From Polydactylus sextarius (lineage: Eukaryota; Chordata; Actinopteri; Polynemidae), in NCBI GenBank assembly GCA_016801845.1, contig CM028906.1, positions 11,866,501 through 11,930,500 of the forward strand: a stretch of DNA of 64,000 nucleotides, given 5' to 3'. The stretch's first letter is position 1; each line of letters starts with the position of its first letter. Shown piece by piece: positions 1 to 13,237 of the stretch. The notes under the pieces were generated by a model, which was not told where the DNA came from, did no database searches, and was given only the letters and a program-made list of their open reading frames with translations. The translations under genes and the position numbers were made by a program.

Positions 1-118
<118 letters not shown>

Positions 119-502
119 TGTGCGTTAATTGATCCCGCTGCAGCAAAAAGCAAGTAGAAAGGGTAGACATGAGGAAGCTACCCTGTGGCCTCTACCCACA
201 TGCACAAATAAATAGTCTACTCTCACCATATTACAGAAGTGCACACTTCAATTAGAGAGCAGCTACAGAAGCAACATGACTTAAGTAAGGCGGAGGACCT
301 TCAGCAGAGGAGTAGGAGGCAGTGAGGAAAGAGGTTATCAATATATATTAACATTCAGGTCCATTTAATGATGTGGTTTTTCTGTGCATGAGCACTTCTA
401 AGTGAGTGCTACGGATTCTTGGATATCCTATCCAACTCTCTCTGTGGTGAGATAAGTTTCTCACATTGTCTTAGTTGTCTTAGATAGTCACCACACTGGT
501 GT

Positions 503-530
503 CAAATAAATAAATAAATAAATAAATAAA
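503..530. repeat. (AAAT)n microsatellite
   Basis: About seven tandem AAAT/TAAA units. Confidence 0.9.
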
Positions 531-3443
531 GGACCACCCAGATAATGCAACTGCCAAAGTCTCCTGGAGCATTTTCACGCCCAGTTGGTCTCGTGTCGTT
601 ATTTTAAACCTTACAGCCATTTTGTCCTTAGTTTGAATTTTCTTGGACAAAATAAGAGTCCAGGATACAGACTAAGACCTTGTTGAGAAGGAGATCAGAC
701 TCAGAGTGTTTGCAAAGCAGCTTCTGCGCAATTTGTTTGCAATGAAATGAGAATATATGATCCAAAATAATGACCATAAAAAGCAATGATGTGCTAAAAC
801 TGCTGTAATGCACCTTTCTTGTTAAATTCACTACAGACATTGCTGAGTATAATTCAGTCAAACCAATTATTTCAACTATTTCATCAAGCTCTCTACGTCA
901 TATCTGAAATGTTAGATATAAATTTTGTCCTGGAACCCAAAAATAAATATATAAATATCTGATCACTGAAAACGGCCCTTTTTGTAATCCAGCCAACCTT
1001 GACGGGAGAGCACAGCTTTTCTGGCGAGGTTTCATCTACCAGTTGAATACATAACTGTCCTCAGCCCAGACTATTTTTTAAGCAACAACAAATGGTGCCA
1101 AGCTGTACAAGAAGTGGGAAGTTTCCTCGTACCACTTGGCCCTGTATAACAAAAACGAAGCTGCTCTCTAATGGTGCTTTTGGTATTAAGGCTGCAACAC
1201 ATATTTATATTGAAACAGTGAATGTATTTGTACAGGCTGTACAGCTAAACGATTTAGCAAAATTATGGCAATGACAAAATTATGTGTATATTGCTATCTA
1301 CTGGATTTGTTTAGCTTTTTTCTCCATTGATTTTTTTTCCTTTTTGTCACTGCCAGCGCTGGCATGACTGGTTGCTTACTGTTATCAACAATAATGGCAA
1401 CCAAACACCTTGATAACAATATGCACAGTAATTAATGGGGACATTTTCACTTGTTTAATTTCCTTTTGATTGTTGTGCTGTGAGACAGTATTTCCCAAAC
1501 CAAGCCTTTATCTTTCAGTTAACAAAAGTCTGACACAAATCGCTGCTTACTGTTTTCATCTCAGTGCATACAAACTATCAAGGTTTGTTTCTGTTGAACA
1601 AAGAAAAACTAAAATTTCTGTTTATCTCAACTATTCAATTTCACGTCACACCCTAGAGCGTGCAGCTAAGCTGCTCTGACCAGGAGTTTTACATCCAATC
1701 TGTCAAAGACACCCACTTTAAAAAAAAAAGTTTATACTTAAAAAAAGTTCCCTTCTACAGTGGACTGCCCTTAGTCACCTCTGAATTTCATTCCCCACTG
1801 CAGGTGCAAGCATTCATTAATCCATAAACCATGACAGGCTGTGATATATTGAAATTAATCTTCCAGTTTCTCAAATCACTGAGGTATTATATGAGCACTC
1901 AGTCTGTAAACAAAGAAATAAAGCCTATCTAGATTGGTTCTAACCCAATGTCCATTTTACACGGACATTGCTTTTATTAGCCATAAGCCATATTTGACTA
2001 ACGCATCCTGCTATTTTCTGGGGGTATGACATGTAATGAGTACAAATGCTGTGATCATACAAATGACCAGCTTCAACTATTGAGCCATTAAAGCATAAGC
2101 TAAAATGACACTAAAAGAGATTAACTGGTTAATGATGGGATGGACAGAAGCAGGAAGGAAATCCAGGTGTGGAAAAATTAAAAGGACATGGATATGGATT
2201 TTGTATTGATACCTGAAGACACCTAATTTTTGTCTTCTGACTTACTGATTTACAATTATAATAATGGCATTTAAGTAATAAGATGAAAACCATAGTTAAT
2301 CAAACAGTGCAATTTGAACTATGCACTAATGATGAAATATGTTGATTATGACGTTGCAACACGGCTAATGAAACTGATATTAAAATACATAAACGGTGGA
2401 CCGTAACTCAGATGCATGAGCCCAGTATAAAAGGAGCAGCAGTAAAATTGTAAAACAGTCGGAGTTCCATTAAATAGGTAAGCTACCACGCCATGAAAAT
2501 CAAATTTATCACTCAGAAATTGAAATTGATCTTGGCACAAATTGCTGCTGCCAACCACAATGAATTATTCATAATGACTTTTGTGGAATATGTAGCAATT
2601 CAAATGGACTAACACATTAACACTGGAAACCAGGATCACAGGTATTGCTATTGTCTGCCTCAAATAGAAATGAATTAGTTATTAATATGGTATGAGTAAT
2701 TTACATAATTGTCTATCACTTACAGATAGCTAGATAGCTAGATAGACGGACGGAAATCTCAGCCAACATGATGACAACATGATGTCTGTTAAGCACATAA
2801 CATTGTTGTGGTGTTAGAGTCTTCCTAGTGTTAGAGTCTTTCTCACACCTTTCTTATCACTGCTCATCACAAGCTCTTGGTGGTTTGTTACTGCACTGAA
2901 ACCAGTCCCTTAAAGAACGTAACTGAGTGAAACATTATATTATCTGTACTGGCAGCAATCCACAGATAATTCTTATATAATGCAATATGATATGCTAAAT
3001 ATGAAGCTACAGCCAGGAACGAGGTAAGCTTAGCATCAAGACAAGAGACAGGGAGGAGAAGTAAGCCTAGCTTTCCCACTAAGTACAACACATTCTTGTT
3101 TGCATTTTTATAATATGTGAGATGATTAATGAGTTTTACAGCCTGATTTAATGTACGTGTGCCTCCACTCTGTGAATGATTATACAGAGTGTTTGAAGTA
3201 AATACCTATTGCTATATTTTTGTTTGGGTATTTAAAAAGACAGAACTGTCTGAGAAAATGTACATCAGTCTCTACAGTTGTCCTCTACCTTGATGTCAAG
3301 GACTCATTATCCATTGGGGAGCATGGCCCTTCTTATAGGGCAGCTGACTTCAAACAGGGCAGAAAAAGCATGGAAGTTCACCCAGTGCTGGAACGTTGGT
3401 CACTGTCACACAGTAGACCACTGATAAGATCCTTGGCTTGCTC

Positions 3444-3464
3444 TTGATCAATTGATCAATTGAT
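3444..3464. repeat. Tandem palindromic TTGATCAA repeat
   Basis: TTGATCAA followed by overlapping TTGATCAATTGAT. The unit is itself palindromic, so the tract can pair with itself on either strand. Short, no assigned role. Confidence 0.8.
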
Positions 3465-4637
3465 GTCATCTACAAAGAACATTTTTCCCACCACAAACAA
3501 GCTGATCTAATGACCAAGGTATTAATTACTTCGACAGTCATGCTGTTTTTAAGGTAGAACCTAAGACTTGCGTCCAGCCCTTCCAGCTATTGACAAAACA
3601 ACAGTTTATTGCAGGCTGGTATTCAGGCAAGCAGTTTCCTCATATAGTGCTGACTGGCAGACTATCAGCTGTTAACTTCAAACTGCATAATTGCTCAAAG
3701 AGCTGAGAAGCATGTGCATGTGAGGAGAGCTGAATAACTCATATCCTGCAACTATAGGCAGTGAACTTATCAGTCTCTGCACCTATACACTGGTTGTACG
3801 AAGCATTAGACTAACGAGACATAATGTGTTAATGAGTGACCTTTAGAAGTGCTGGTAGGCAGATTGTATAACCTTCGGATGAAGCTAAGCTTTAGACTGA
3901 AGCAAATTGCTCAAAATATCAAACTGTCCTATTAACCATTTTCTAAAATTCAATCATTTTATTACACCTACTAGATATGATCCCAGTAATTTATTATTTA
4001 GAATTTAACATTCACTATTTATAGTATGATTAAAGCCTATAATCGACTGCTTCACCCACCACAGGTCCTTTTTAATTTTTTTTAATGAGACCCGTAGAAT
4101 AGGCCATTTATGCCTTTAACCTATGCCCCTCTGGTTCATCTCTTGGGCCGACACTGCAAGTGTGTACAGTAGCCTTCAGGGCTTCAATAATGAACATTAA
4201 ATTCTATTTCTTTCTCATCATTACTACATTCTCTGGTAGACTGCTAACTGACTGACTTCTTTACCTGTTGTCAGATGTCTGAACATTCAATCAACATACA
4301 ACTTCATACTAAATCTTTAATAGTTACATATTAGCCAAATGCAGTTTGTGCAGGTGTCGTTCTAGAAAAAAAAATATGCCATCTAGTTCAATATTTTTGT
4401 GTTTTCAGTAGACCATTCCACATCAGCCATATTGGTTGTTAATAATATGCTTTAGCAATGCTCCTTTTCTCACAGCATGAAACCCGATAAATAACTGTGA
4501 ATGATCTAATGGATGTAAAACCTTTGAGAATGGGTATGGAATGCCTGATCAGTCAGTGAGAGTGAATAACATGAACTAATTGTTTTCAATGATTTTCAGG
4601 CCTTAAATTAAACATATTTTAAAATAGAAATATGTAA

Positions 4638-4663
4638 AATAATAATAATAATAATAATAATAA
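4638..4663. repeat. (AAT)n microsatellite
   Basis: About eight to nine tandem AAT units. Confidence 0.9.
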
Positions 4664-7600
4664 ATCAAAACATGTGACAATAATCCCTTTTCCCACAAAC
4701 TATACATAAATAACAGTAGTTTTGTGAGACTATTGGGAAGCACAGGAAAAGAACATTGTAAAGTTCAGGTAGGACCACATGGTACATTCTCCTTCAGTTG
4801 TGCCAACATAAATTTAGTTCAAGATTCATGACAACATGATGTATTTCTCTGCTCCTCTGGGGATGATGACTGACAGACTGCAAGAACACCTACTGAATGG
4901 TTTGCCATGAAACTAGTATAAACATTCTTGGTTTCTTTTGGGCATATATTAAATATCCTAATGACATTTTCTCCTGTGCCAGAAAACCAGTTCCAAATCT
5001 TCTCCTTTACATGTACACAAAAACTCTGTATGTACATTACTTTTTCTCAAAGTATTAATTATAGTCAATTGTTGAAGGTTTTTTGCTTTGACTGATTCTA
5101 TGATAAGTTTTTCTTATCATAAAATAACAAAACCTGAAGTGCAGGTTACCATAAATGCCTTGTTGACACTCAAACCTCTGTGTATTTCATGTTTGCTCTT
5201 TTACAGGTATTTTTGGTGAGATTCTATTTTCAAAATGTATACATCCCCAAAAACGGTCTAAAGTGTTCTGATATCCTGACCGCTTGATCTTTGACTTTAG
5301 TGTTTTCCACAGCTGAAAATTTTTTGGGTATAAACAACCACAAATTGTATTAACACCCTAACAACTGTGTACATCTTAACAGGTCACATAGTTTTTCACA
5401 CTAAACTGAAGATGGGAAATAGTTAAGCAATTAATGAGATGTACAGTGTAGAAGTGCACAGGAGGCTCAAGCTGAGTGGAGGAGATGCCAGGGACACTAT
5501 TAAGGATGTATTATTGTGATAAGTACAAAGTCTTTAGTTATCAAGAGGAACTGTTAATAGTTTGTTGCTGTAAAGATGAAGAGCCTTAAAAATAAAATCA
5601 GTAATTTTAAGAGGTCACTTTTGAGAGCAGGGAAAGCAAAAATGCCTACTTTGGTTCCTTGTTGCTCATGTGACATTAAACGATGAAATGCTTTTGAAGT
5701 GAGAGCATACAAGTCTGTCTCCAGCTATGTTAAATATGATGCAAATGTAGTTATTTTAACTTAACTATGCTGCTCTAATGTCAGGATAGTTATCTTAACA
5801 TAAATAAAAACCAGTATCAGTGCTGAGCAGCATCAGGATTACATACATTTCTGTATTTTTATAGTTCTCATTACTGTGTACATTACTGGACACGACAGAT
5901 CATCATTAGTGCATCAACTTGACTACAGATGCCTTTAACAAACTCAGAGACTGGCAGCCTCCCCTGGCCTCCGCACTGCATTGGATTTGGACGCAAATTG
6001 CAAAACTGGTTTGTAACACTAAATAGAAACATGGCTCTGTTCTTCTAGAACAAATTATGCTAAAGCTTTCAAAGTTTTTTGCAGTGACAGGCGGAGGAGG
6101 GAGTGAAAAGTTTATTTTAAAAAAAAATGCTTCCATCATATTTATCTTCTGTAAAGCTATGTAAAAAATAATAAAAGAAATAATACAATGTTCATAACAA
6201 ACAATGTTGTATGTAATAATACTACAATTTATGTTGATATGGTTACAACTGAATTTTAAATGTTATGTTACACTCGAATGGTGGTTGGCTGGAAGACTTT
6301 TTTCCTTCTACTTCAGTTTCTTTTTTCACTGCCACTTCAGCTTCTTTTATTGCTTCAGATTCAGGCACAACTGTATTTCATTTGTTGTCTTTAGCTTTTA
6401 TTGTCATAAAAAAACACTGGGCATGTTTCACACAGTTTGTTTCAACCGCAGATTCTTCACATATCACTTTTCTTTCATTTAGAAAATCCTACATAGTGCA
6501 ATTTGTTTCTCAGCACCTTTATAAACATAAACTACTCTACAGCCATACTTGTTGAGCCATTGTTTATCTAATTTGTCATTGCCAATGTAAAAGCAATAGC
6601 GTTTGCCATTTCTCTCCGGGCTCACCGCAGATCAAACAGTAATTCTCTGTTCAGACATTCAACCACAATTCGAATTTGCAATTTCCAATCCAAAAACGCA
6701 TTTGACAGTATCTGAAGTTGAGAATTGGGGATTTCTACAAATTGCAGTTGGCAAACTATTGGTGAAAGAGCTGGAATTGCCAATCTGAATGTGAGCTGCG
6801 TAAACTTGAAGTGACTACATGTTTCTCCACAGTAAATCGAAGCAAGTGAAAAGAGTAGTCGGAAACCGGAAGCCAAACAATGGTGGTGATGGCATCGCAT
6901 GTAGTTTTTAATCATTTCCTCAAAGGACAGAAACAGTGAAACAAAAAGGAGATAAAGCGGAGTAAGAGAAAGGATACAGTTAATAAATCACTGAAAGCTG
7001 GCTGTCAACAAGTCTTCTAACCTGGGTGACCAAACAGGCTGTTTGTCTTTACCATCATATATGACCCAGAGAAACATCTCCTGAAATAGCACCAAGATGG
7101 TGGCAGACATATTTGGAACTCTGTCGTCATGGATGCAGTAATAAATATGGAGTGCACTAAACATGTGGTTATGCTTATGGAACAGTCATGCATCGTTTTC
7201 GAACAGGAAACGGTCTGCTGACTTCCTTCTGTGGTGCACAGGTGACCCATTTGCTTGTATAATGGGTTTGACGGTGTCAGTTAATTCTAGGTGAAAATCT
7301 CAATGATGAGGGGGTAATTTATTCTAGCATTTTAGCAGGACAGAAAAAATAGCAGGCCACAAAAAAAAAAAAAACACTCAGGCACCTTTACATTGAATTT
7401 GCATGGGTTAATGCATCATTTCCACACATGTACTCATTGTGTATGTGTACACATGCTTACATACAGGACCAAATAACTGCTATTTATGCTCTTTGAAAGA
7501 ACAAATGGATGCAGACTCTGTTTTATCTCAATAAACAAAAGGCGAGTAACATACGCAGCCAACAGGCTTCCCTCACAGCCATCTGTGTGGATATGCAATG

Positions 7601-8107
7601 GCAATTTGGCCACAGGGAACTCACATAAGCGCAGTGTTGTCTGTCTATGAGTGTACAGTTTATATATGTGTGTGGTTATGTGTTTGATGCAAAAGGGTTC
7701 CATATGTATTTCCATGACTGTGGAGCATAAGAACACAGTTCCTTTTGGTCAGATCTGTCCAAGATCAACTGGTGGTTATCATTTTTCTCTTCATTGACCA
7801 AATTCCTGTACACGCTACAGCCCACATGTACAAATAGTCTGCACACTTCTGAGTCATTCAAGATAGAGAGTAACATCTGAGTTCCTAGAATCGAATGAAG
7901 CGCTGGCAAATTTCCTTGTACTCGCTTTTTATCACTGTAATACTTTTTTGCAAGAAAACTCAAATCACATCTACAATACAGCAAACATGGATTTATGAAA
8001 TTACCTACCACAAAATTATGAGTAATTGGTAAATACAGCCAAAAAATTGTGAAATATACATCTTTCTCTATCAAAATCTGTATTTCATTTGGCAAAAGAA
8101 CTCAAAG

Positions 8108-8137
8108 TTATTATTATTATTATTATTATTATTATTT
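8108..8137. repeat. (ATT)n microsatellite
   Basis: About ten tandem TTA/ATT units. Confidence 0.9.
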
Positions 8138-9431
8138 TGCAACATCAAGCAGATGTACATTTTTTTTATAAATAAATTACACTAAAAGTGTTTTCAGACA
8201 TTTAAATCCTGTTTAAATCCTGCAGTTGGCTATCGGATGACGTCAGACATAAGAAGGTGGCAAGAGCTGAGATTCCAGACATCACTACCTGTCACTCTGT
8301 TCCTCTTAAAAAGAACATGGATGCTGTGATGAAGGAGTCTAAAGCACAAAGCAGCTTCACACTTCATGTAAGTGATGTCTGTAACTGTGTCTGATCTTGA
8401 ATCGCTTGTTTAACAGACTCTCAGATTCTGCCCAATCCTTATTGCTAATAATGAGCGCAACGTGCAAAAACACAGCACCCAGTCTTAATATTCATGAAAT
8501 GGTGAACTGGTTTGAAATAAGCTCATTTTTGATGCCCATGCTCATTACCAGAGCATGTGACCAGAAGGGTGTATTCAGAAGAAGAGTATTGTAATCATTG
8601 GGCTAGAAATTATGGGTTGAGTATAAGAAAATAGCGCTACATGACATGCGACTGAAGAAAAAAAATCCAGCTTTTTCAAAAGGCACAGCATTGAAGATGG
8701 ATAAAAGACATGTACACCACTAACTGAATTAATCATTTAACTAATTAATCAAACTCATCATTTAATTCATCATTATGCCAACAGGAGTCAGCACAGTCAA
8801 ACAACAGTGTCATGATGGCAGTTTTAAAGGAGGAGGAAGGGGAAAATTAATGGTACACTCACTGGATGCTCTCCTAGTTGTTGACACATTATTGAATGAC
8901 TTATAAAGAGAAGGATTTAGATTAAAGAGGCTCTCTGTGCACAGACACACAGGGTTATATTAGGAAAATAAACAGGCAGGGAGTAGAAGCAGCTTGTTTG
9001 AAATGTAGAGCACCTGTGCATTGAAAGAAGAAGGAACCCTGGCAAAAGCAGTAAAATAGAGAAAAAAAAACGTGACAATTTGTGCACATAAACGAGAAGG
9101 TCTTTGTCACTTATTGTATGAGGACAATGCACTGACTTTTATTTATTGCTTGGAGATTTACCCACTTCTAAACTGTCGCCACTTCATGGCTAACCTCAAC
9201 CCTAACCTTCCTTATAAGCCACTTCTTTTATTTAATGGTTTACCTTGTAGGTGAGGGTGTTTTGCTTTCAAATGGGAGGTGAGTCTCCACAATGTGGCCG
9301 TGAACTGATTTATTTTCTCTACAAAGTGTGTATTATGCCTCAAGTGCAGCAGCGCTTGTGGAATGGGCCACAAACGCAACCAAAAAGAAGTGATCTTAGA
9401 TCATGACACAGACTAAATGCTTCCAGAGTTG

Positions 9432-9480
9432 CACGCACACACACACACACATGCACGCACACACACATACACACACACAG
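9432..9480. repeat. Imperfect (CA)n microsatellite with CG interruptions
   Basis: CA dinucleotides interrupted by CATGCACGCA and CATA units, indicating an older, decaying array. Confidence 0.85.
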
Positions 9481-9547
9481 TTCTTTGAAGAGGCATGTCA
9501 GACACTCTCTCTCTCACTGTGTTAAACTGTGCCTCCACTCAACCTAA

Positions 9548-9655
9548 ATCCCTGGAGTGAGAGTGAAAATAAGGGAGAGAAAGTAAGAGAGTAAGAGAAA
9601 AAGAGAGGGAGGGAGGAAAAGAGAGACAGAGGGACAGACAGAGAGAATGAGATGG
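9548..9655. repeat. Polypurine (GA-rich) tract
   Basis: A run of more than 100 bases that is almost entirely G and A on the plus strand, built from GAGA, GGGA and AAGA words. Such tracts can form triplex structures. It directly abuts the CpG-rich patch at 9647-9880. Confidence 0.85.
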
Positions 9656-9880
9656 GATTACAGGGATAATGCGAGCAGATGGAGGGAGGTTGAGGCTCGA
9701 GCGGGATTCTCCACTCCAAATGGATTAAGAGACTTCAGCCAAGCCATCGGCAATCGAGCCACCGACAACCAACTGGATGCTACATTCCTTGTGCTTGAGA
9801 CGCCCAGCGGATCGGACCTCGTTCCTCCCCAATGTTTGCTGCTGAGCCCGGAAATGAAAACTTGCCTTCATTCAGTATGA
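9647..9880 (+). other. CpG-rich patch with a 77-codon open frame
   Basis: This ~230-base segment stands out from its AT-rich surroundings by about a dozen CpG dinucleotides. The plus strand is open for 77 codons from an ATG at 9647 to a TGA ending at 9880. The predicted product (starts MRWDYRDNASRW, contains GNRATDNQLDATFLV) matches no family I know. There is no visible signal peptide, membrane segment or domain. It follows a polypurine tract. It could be a small non-coding exon, a regulatory element inside the cadherin intron, or a chance open frame made likely by the higher GC content. I do not claim it as a gene. Confidence 0.25.
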
Positions 9881-10213
9881 CGCTGTAAACAGTTATGTCA
9901 TGAAAATGTTTTTTGTTTTTTTAGCCCACTGATCCTCCCCGCCCTTTCCTTACTTTCCTACTAAAATATAAAAGGTTAGGCTTTTGGGTCTTCTTTTTTG
10001 AAAACAACATCCATTTAGAAAGCATTTGCGCTGATCCTCCTCTTTAAACTTTGTATTAACATCCATCCTGGTGCAGCAAAACACATCAAAAGCCAACATC
10101 AAGATCCAATCACCCAAACAAACAAGCAATGGTCAGAAAGGGATTTGGCAAAAGCAAAAACACACTAAGCCATTTTACACTTCACTGTGATATATCTGAT
10201 AGATCGGCGTCTG

Positions 10214-10214
<1 letters not shown>

Positions 10215-10253
<39 letters not shown>
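10215..10253. repeat. (CTGT)n microsatellite
   Basis: About nine perfect CTGT/GTCT units after a GTCTGTGT start. Confidence 0.95.
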
Positions 10254-11779
10254 AAAATAGAATGAATCCGTATGATTATATATCTAAAACAAACATCCTA
10301 CTTTCCCTTCCTCGAACACTGAAATTCCATGTCATATTAATGTAAATGACACTCACAGATGACAATGCCTCTCATACATAGTATTTAATAAAATCCTGTT
10401 TTGTTTTTTACTCCAGTTCAAATTGTCTCTTGTATGTTTCATTCCTTTTAAATTGTTAAGAGAAATTAAGAACACAGTCAGACATGATGAAACTAGATTA
10501 ACTTTTGACAGAGTGCAAGGGGAAATGACTGTCTATTAACACATCTCACCAGTATTGTTCTACTCGTCTGACAAAAAAGAAAAAAATGAAAACCTGCCCA
10601 CACTAACTTAATTTGGTGAATTTGAACTTGAAAAGTATCCAAAACTAAGTGGCAGCTTAAAATAAAACAGCATCTGAACAAAAGCTGTGATGTCTTGTAA
10701 GGATGAGTCTAATGCTGCAAAACTGAGATAAATTGTCACACTTAACACTGAGAATGTCTCATTTCTCCATCGATATTAATATGTTTAAGGAGGACAATTG
10801 ATGTGACAAAAAGCCTACTCTGCATGCAGTCACTAGGAGGGTGAATTAGCACCATATGCCAAGAGCAGCATCAGCTTCTTTTCCCTCCATCAGTATAGTT
10901 CAAATTACTGAGACCAATAGGTCACATTGATTGGGTCACTCCCCCAGTCGGATGCTGTTAACTGGTCTTAATGGAACAAGCTGTGAAACTGCTTCCTTTC
11001 AGACAGACAGGCAAATAGCTATATAGCAGGCAAGTAGATATATGGCTGTGCCAACCCAATATGACTTATCCGGAGCATGCATATTGTTATTACACTCTGT
11101 ATTCTAGTCTCCAGAGCTCAGTGTCACAGTCAATTAGCTCAGTGTTTCATTCTTACTCATATGCATTTATTAAAGTGAACGTGGCTGTACGTTAACTCCC
11201 ACTCTGTTTCCCCTGCTCTCACTCTGCTTTATCCGCAGGTGATAATTAACCTGCTGGAACAGTGGCCGTTATGTGTCTCGTTTCTCCTCTGACATCCCAA
11301 CATCTGTTGCTGCTGGCAGCGGCGGCAGCAGATACATTAACGTTGCCCTAATTCATCCAAACAGATGAATCATCATCAGCACTTGATGAATGTCACACGG
11401 TTTAACCTCAGCTGTAAAATACCAGGAACTTTGACACCACTGCTTACAGCTAGACTCCCCCGGGCAAGTCTGATATTTTCCTGATCTCAGAAAAGTCTGA
11501 CTAGGGTTGAATGTGGTTAGTAGATTGCAAGTGAGGCAGCCTGGGAATACTGATGCAGTGCACTGAGGTAGCAACGCACCTCAATTTTTAGCACTCAGTG
11601 TGGCACTTACACAGCAAGACAATGTGGGTTTTTCACTTTTCATTTCAAAGACATTCCCCCTAAAAACTAGATTCCAAACTTAGAAGTTCTAGAAGAAGAC
11701 AGAAAATTAAGCATCAAACCACATAGAATAGAGATATCCTTTTATATATTGATCTCATGCTTTACCGTCTCTCTTTTAG

Positions 11780-11796
11780 TTTTTTTTTTTTTTTTT
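11780..11796. repeat. Poly(T) run
   Basis: Seventeen consecutive T. On the minus strand this is poly(A); no retrogene is recognisable next to it. Confidence 0.85.
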
Positions 11797-11889
11797 ATAG
11801 TTCTGCTTACAGTGTTGTTTATGAATAGAATAGACGAAAATGTCCCTGGGACAATATCATAAGGTTTATGCGCTGAGGCACTTCGCTCC

Positions 11890-11905
11890 GTGCGTATTTA
11901 CGCAC
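11890..11905. repeat. Perfect short hairpin GTGCGTA-TT-TACGCAC
   Basis: Seven-base perfect arms around a TT loop, CpG-containing, about 260 bases past the cadherin exon 1 donor in the putative intron. Role unknown. Confidence 0.7.
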
Positions 11906-12156
11906 AAAATACATAGTCAGAAATTCAAAAAAATCCATTTGAGTATGTGAGTATGTAGGTATATAAGTATGAAAAAATGTGTCATTTGTAATATTTAGGA
12001 CAAATAATGTTCATTTTTTGCAGAACATGCCTCGCACGAGACAAGAAAAGTGGACGCAAGCTGTCTTGTTTGACACTGATTCACTCTCTGTCACACTCCA
12101 TCACACACGCAGACATGGCGCGTCGCTCATTCACACACGTGCGTGCTCGCTCTCTT

Positions 12157-12165
12157 TCTCACCTC
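12157..12165 (-). other. 5' splice site ending cadherin exon 1
   Basis: On the minus strand the exon ends AAAAGAG and the intron begins GTGAGA, close to the vertebrate consensus MAG|GTRAGT. The break falls after the first base of codon 359 (phase 1), the commonest phase between extracellular modules. Read-through would add only about ten residues (GEKESEHARV) before a stop at 12131, which supports splicing here. Confidence 0.8.
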
Positions 12166-13237
12166 TTTTATCCTGGACTTTGACAGTGATCTCCACCAGA
12201 GGCTCAGTCTCTCGGTCCAGTTTTCTTGATATGACTATATCCCCGCTGTCCCGGCTCACGCTGACCGGTGAGCTCTCTACTTCTGGCTCCACCAGCTCAA
12301 ACGTGGCCGATTGAAACCTCACCGGGTTCAGGTTCATGACCACCGAACCAATCCCTGCATCCTCTGACACATTGATGAAAACAGGGTTGTCTGGTTCCAT
12401 AAGTGACCTGGACTTTCGCGCCGGTGCTTTAATTTGCGATTTAGGTTTCCGATTCCCCGGTTGGGAGTTAAGCGAGGGCGTCATGGGCCATTGCCTCGGA
12501 CTGATCTCCACTGCTATACTCTGACTCATGCGTGGCGGCCACCCGCGGTCCCGAGCAAACACTTGAAACTTAATCGGTTCATCCATGCCGAGGATGGAGT
12601 CCACCAGGAGGATGTCGCCAGTTTTTGGCACTGCGTAGAAACTCCCGTTTTTGGGTAGAGCAAAGTAGATGAGCTCCGCGTTCTTGCCGCTGTCATCGTC
12701 CCGCGCGGTGACCGTGTAAATTGCCGTGCGAAGCGCAGTGGCATCGTCAAGATTCAGTTTCACATCGGCACCGGGAAAAGTGGGCTGGTGATCGTTGGTG
12801 TCCAGGACGTCCACCTTGATGGACGCCACCTCAGCTACTACCGGAGACCCCTCTTCATCTTCCCGGAAGAGTCCCGCGCATTGCCCACAGCACAAACCCA
12901 AACCCAATGCGTATTCAGCCCGTTCCTCCCGGTCCAGCACTCCAGAAGTCTTCAGTAAAATATGTCCCCGTTTGTAGTGCGTAAAGACACGGAAATTCTC
13001 ACTGCCGTCTCCCAGGAGTTTAAAGTGCGCTGCTACTGCTGCTACTGCCGAACCGGATCCCTCGGTGCCGCACAGTCTGTGCGAGTTGAGCCGTTTTAAC
13101 GGGACGCTCAGTCCACTGACCCGGGAACCCGGAGACGAGTTCTCAAATACATGCCCATGAAAGAACGGCACTTGCTCCACAGTCCTGTTACCGAGCGCGC
13201 ACGAAACCAAAAAGGGTAAAAACACAACCCAAATCAT
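12163..13237 (-). CDS. Cadherin-superfamily protein, first coding exon (partial gene)
   Basis: Encodes the N-terminus of a secreted or membrane calcium-dependent adhesion protein; 358 codons plus one base lie in this exon. The start ATG (13235-13237) has an in-frame TAA nine bases upstream and a purine at -3. Residues 1-16 (MIWVVFLPFLVSCALG) form a signal peptide. Cadherin repeat 1 spans about 23-150, with FEN (E32), LDRE (101-104) and DTNDHQP (146-152). Repeat 2 spans about 155-246, with ARDDDSG (178-184) and ARDRGWPP (228-235). Repeat 3 begins near 284 (SEDAGIG, LDRE 340-343) and is cut by the intron. Potential N-glycosylation sites are N17, N33, N197 and N289. Repeat 2 lacks LDRE and a DxNDN end; instead a basic linker (~247-283) carries RKSR (274-277), a furin-type site. 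The exon ends at a phase-1 donor. Residues 23-150 do not resemble clustered protocadherins or the FAT4 N-terminus as I know them. An atypical large cadherin (type III/neural-cadherin-like or dachsous-like) is possible. The exact orthologue is not identified. Confidence 0.88.

Larger units (their letters stand above)
119..9420. other. Non-coding stretch, probably intron 1 of the cadherin gene
   Basis: AT-rich sequence without a recognisable exon, RNA gene or intact mobile element. Open frames here are short (140 codons or fewer), show no family motifs and have low-complexity composition. It lies downstream of the cadherin first-exon donor in the direction of that gene, so an intronic reading is the simplest one. 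It holds simple repeats: AAAT at 503-530, AAT at 4638-4663, ATT at 8108-8137 and an ATTGATCA direct/palindromic repeat at 3444-3464. I looked for cadherin-like DxNDN or LDRE coding signatures on the minus strand and saw none, but short exons could be missed by eye. Confidence 0.55.

Noticed and set aside
7676..8095. 139-codon minus-strand frame
   Set aside because: No cadherin or other family motif, AT-driven composition, no splice context that I could support.
9650..9675. Partial resemblance to a homing-endonuclease site (TTACAGGGATAAT)
   Set aside because: Only a partial match to the 18-base site; no intron-encoded nuclease nearby.
11979..12977. Plus-strand frames opposite the cadherin exon (for example 11979-12314, 12336-12524, 12434-12658)
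   Set aside because: Shadows of the GC-rich minus-strand cadherin coding sequence; no motifs.
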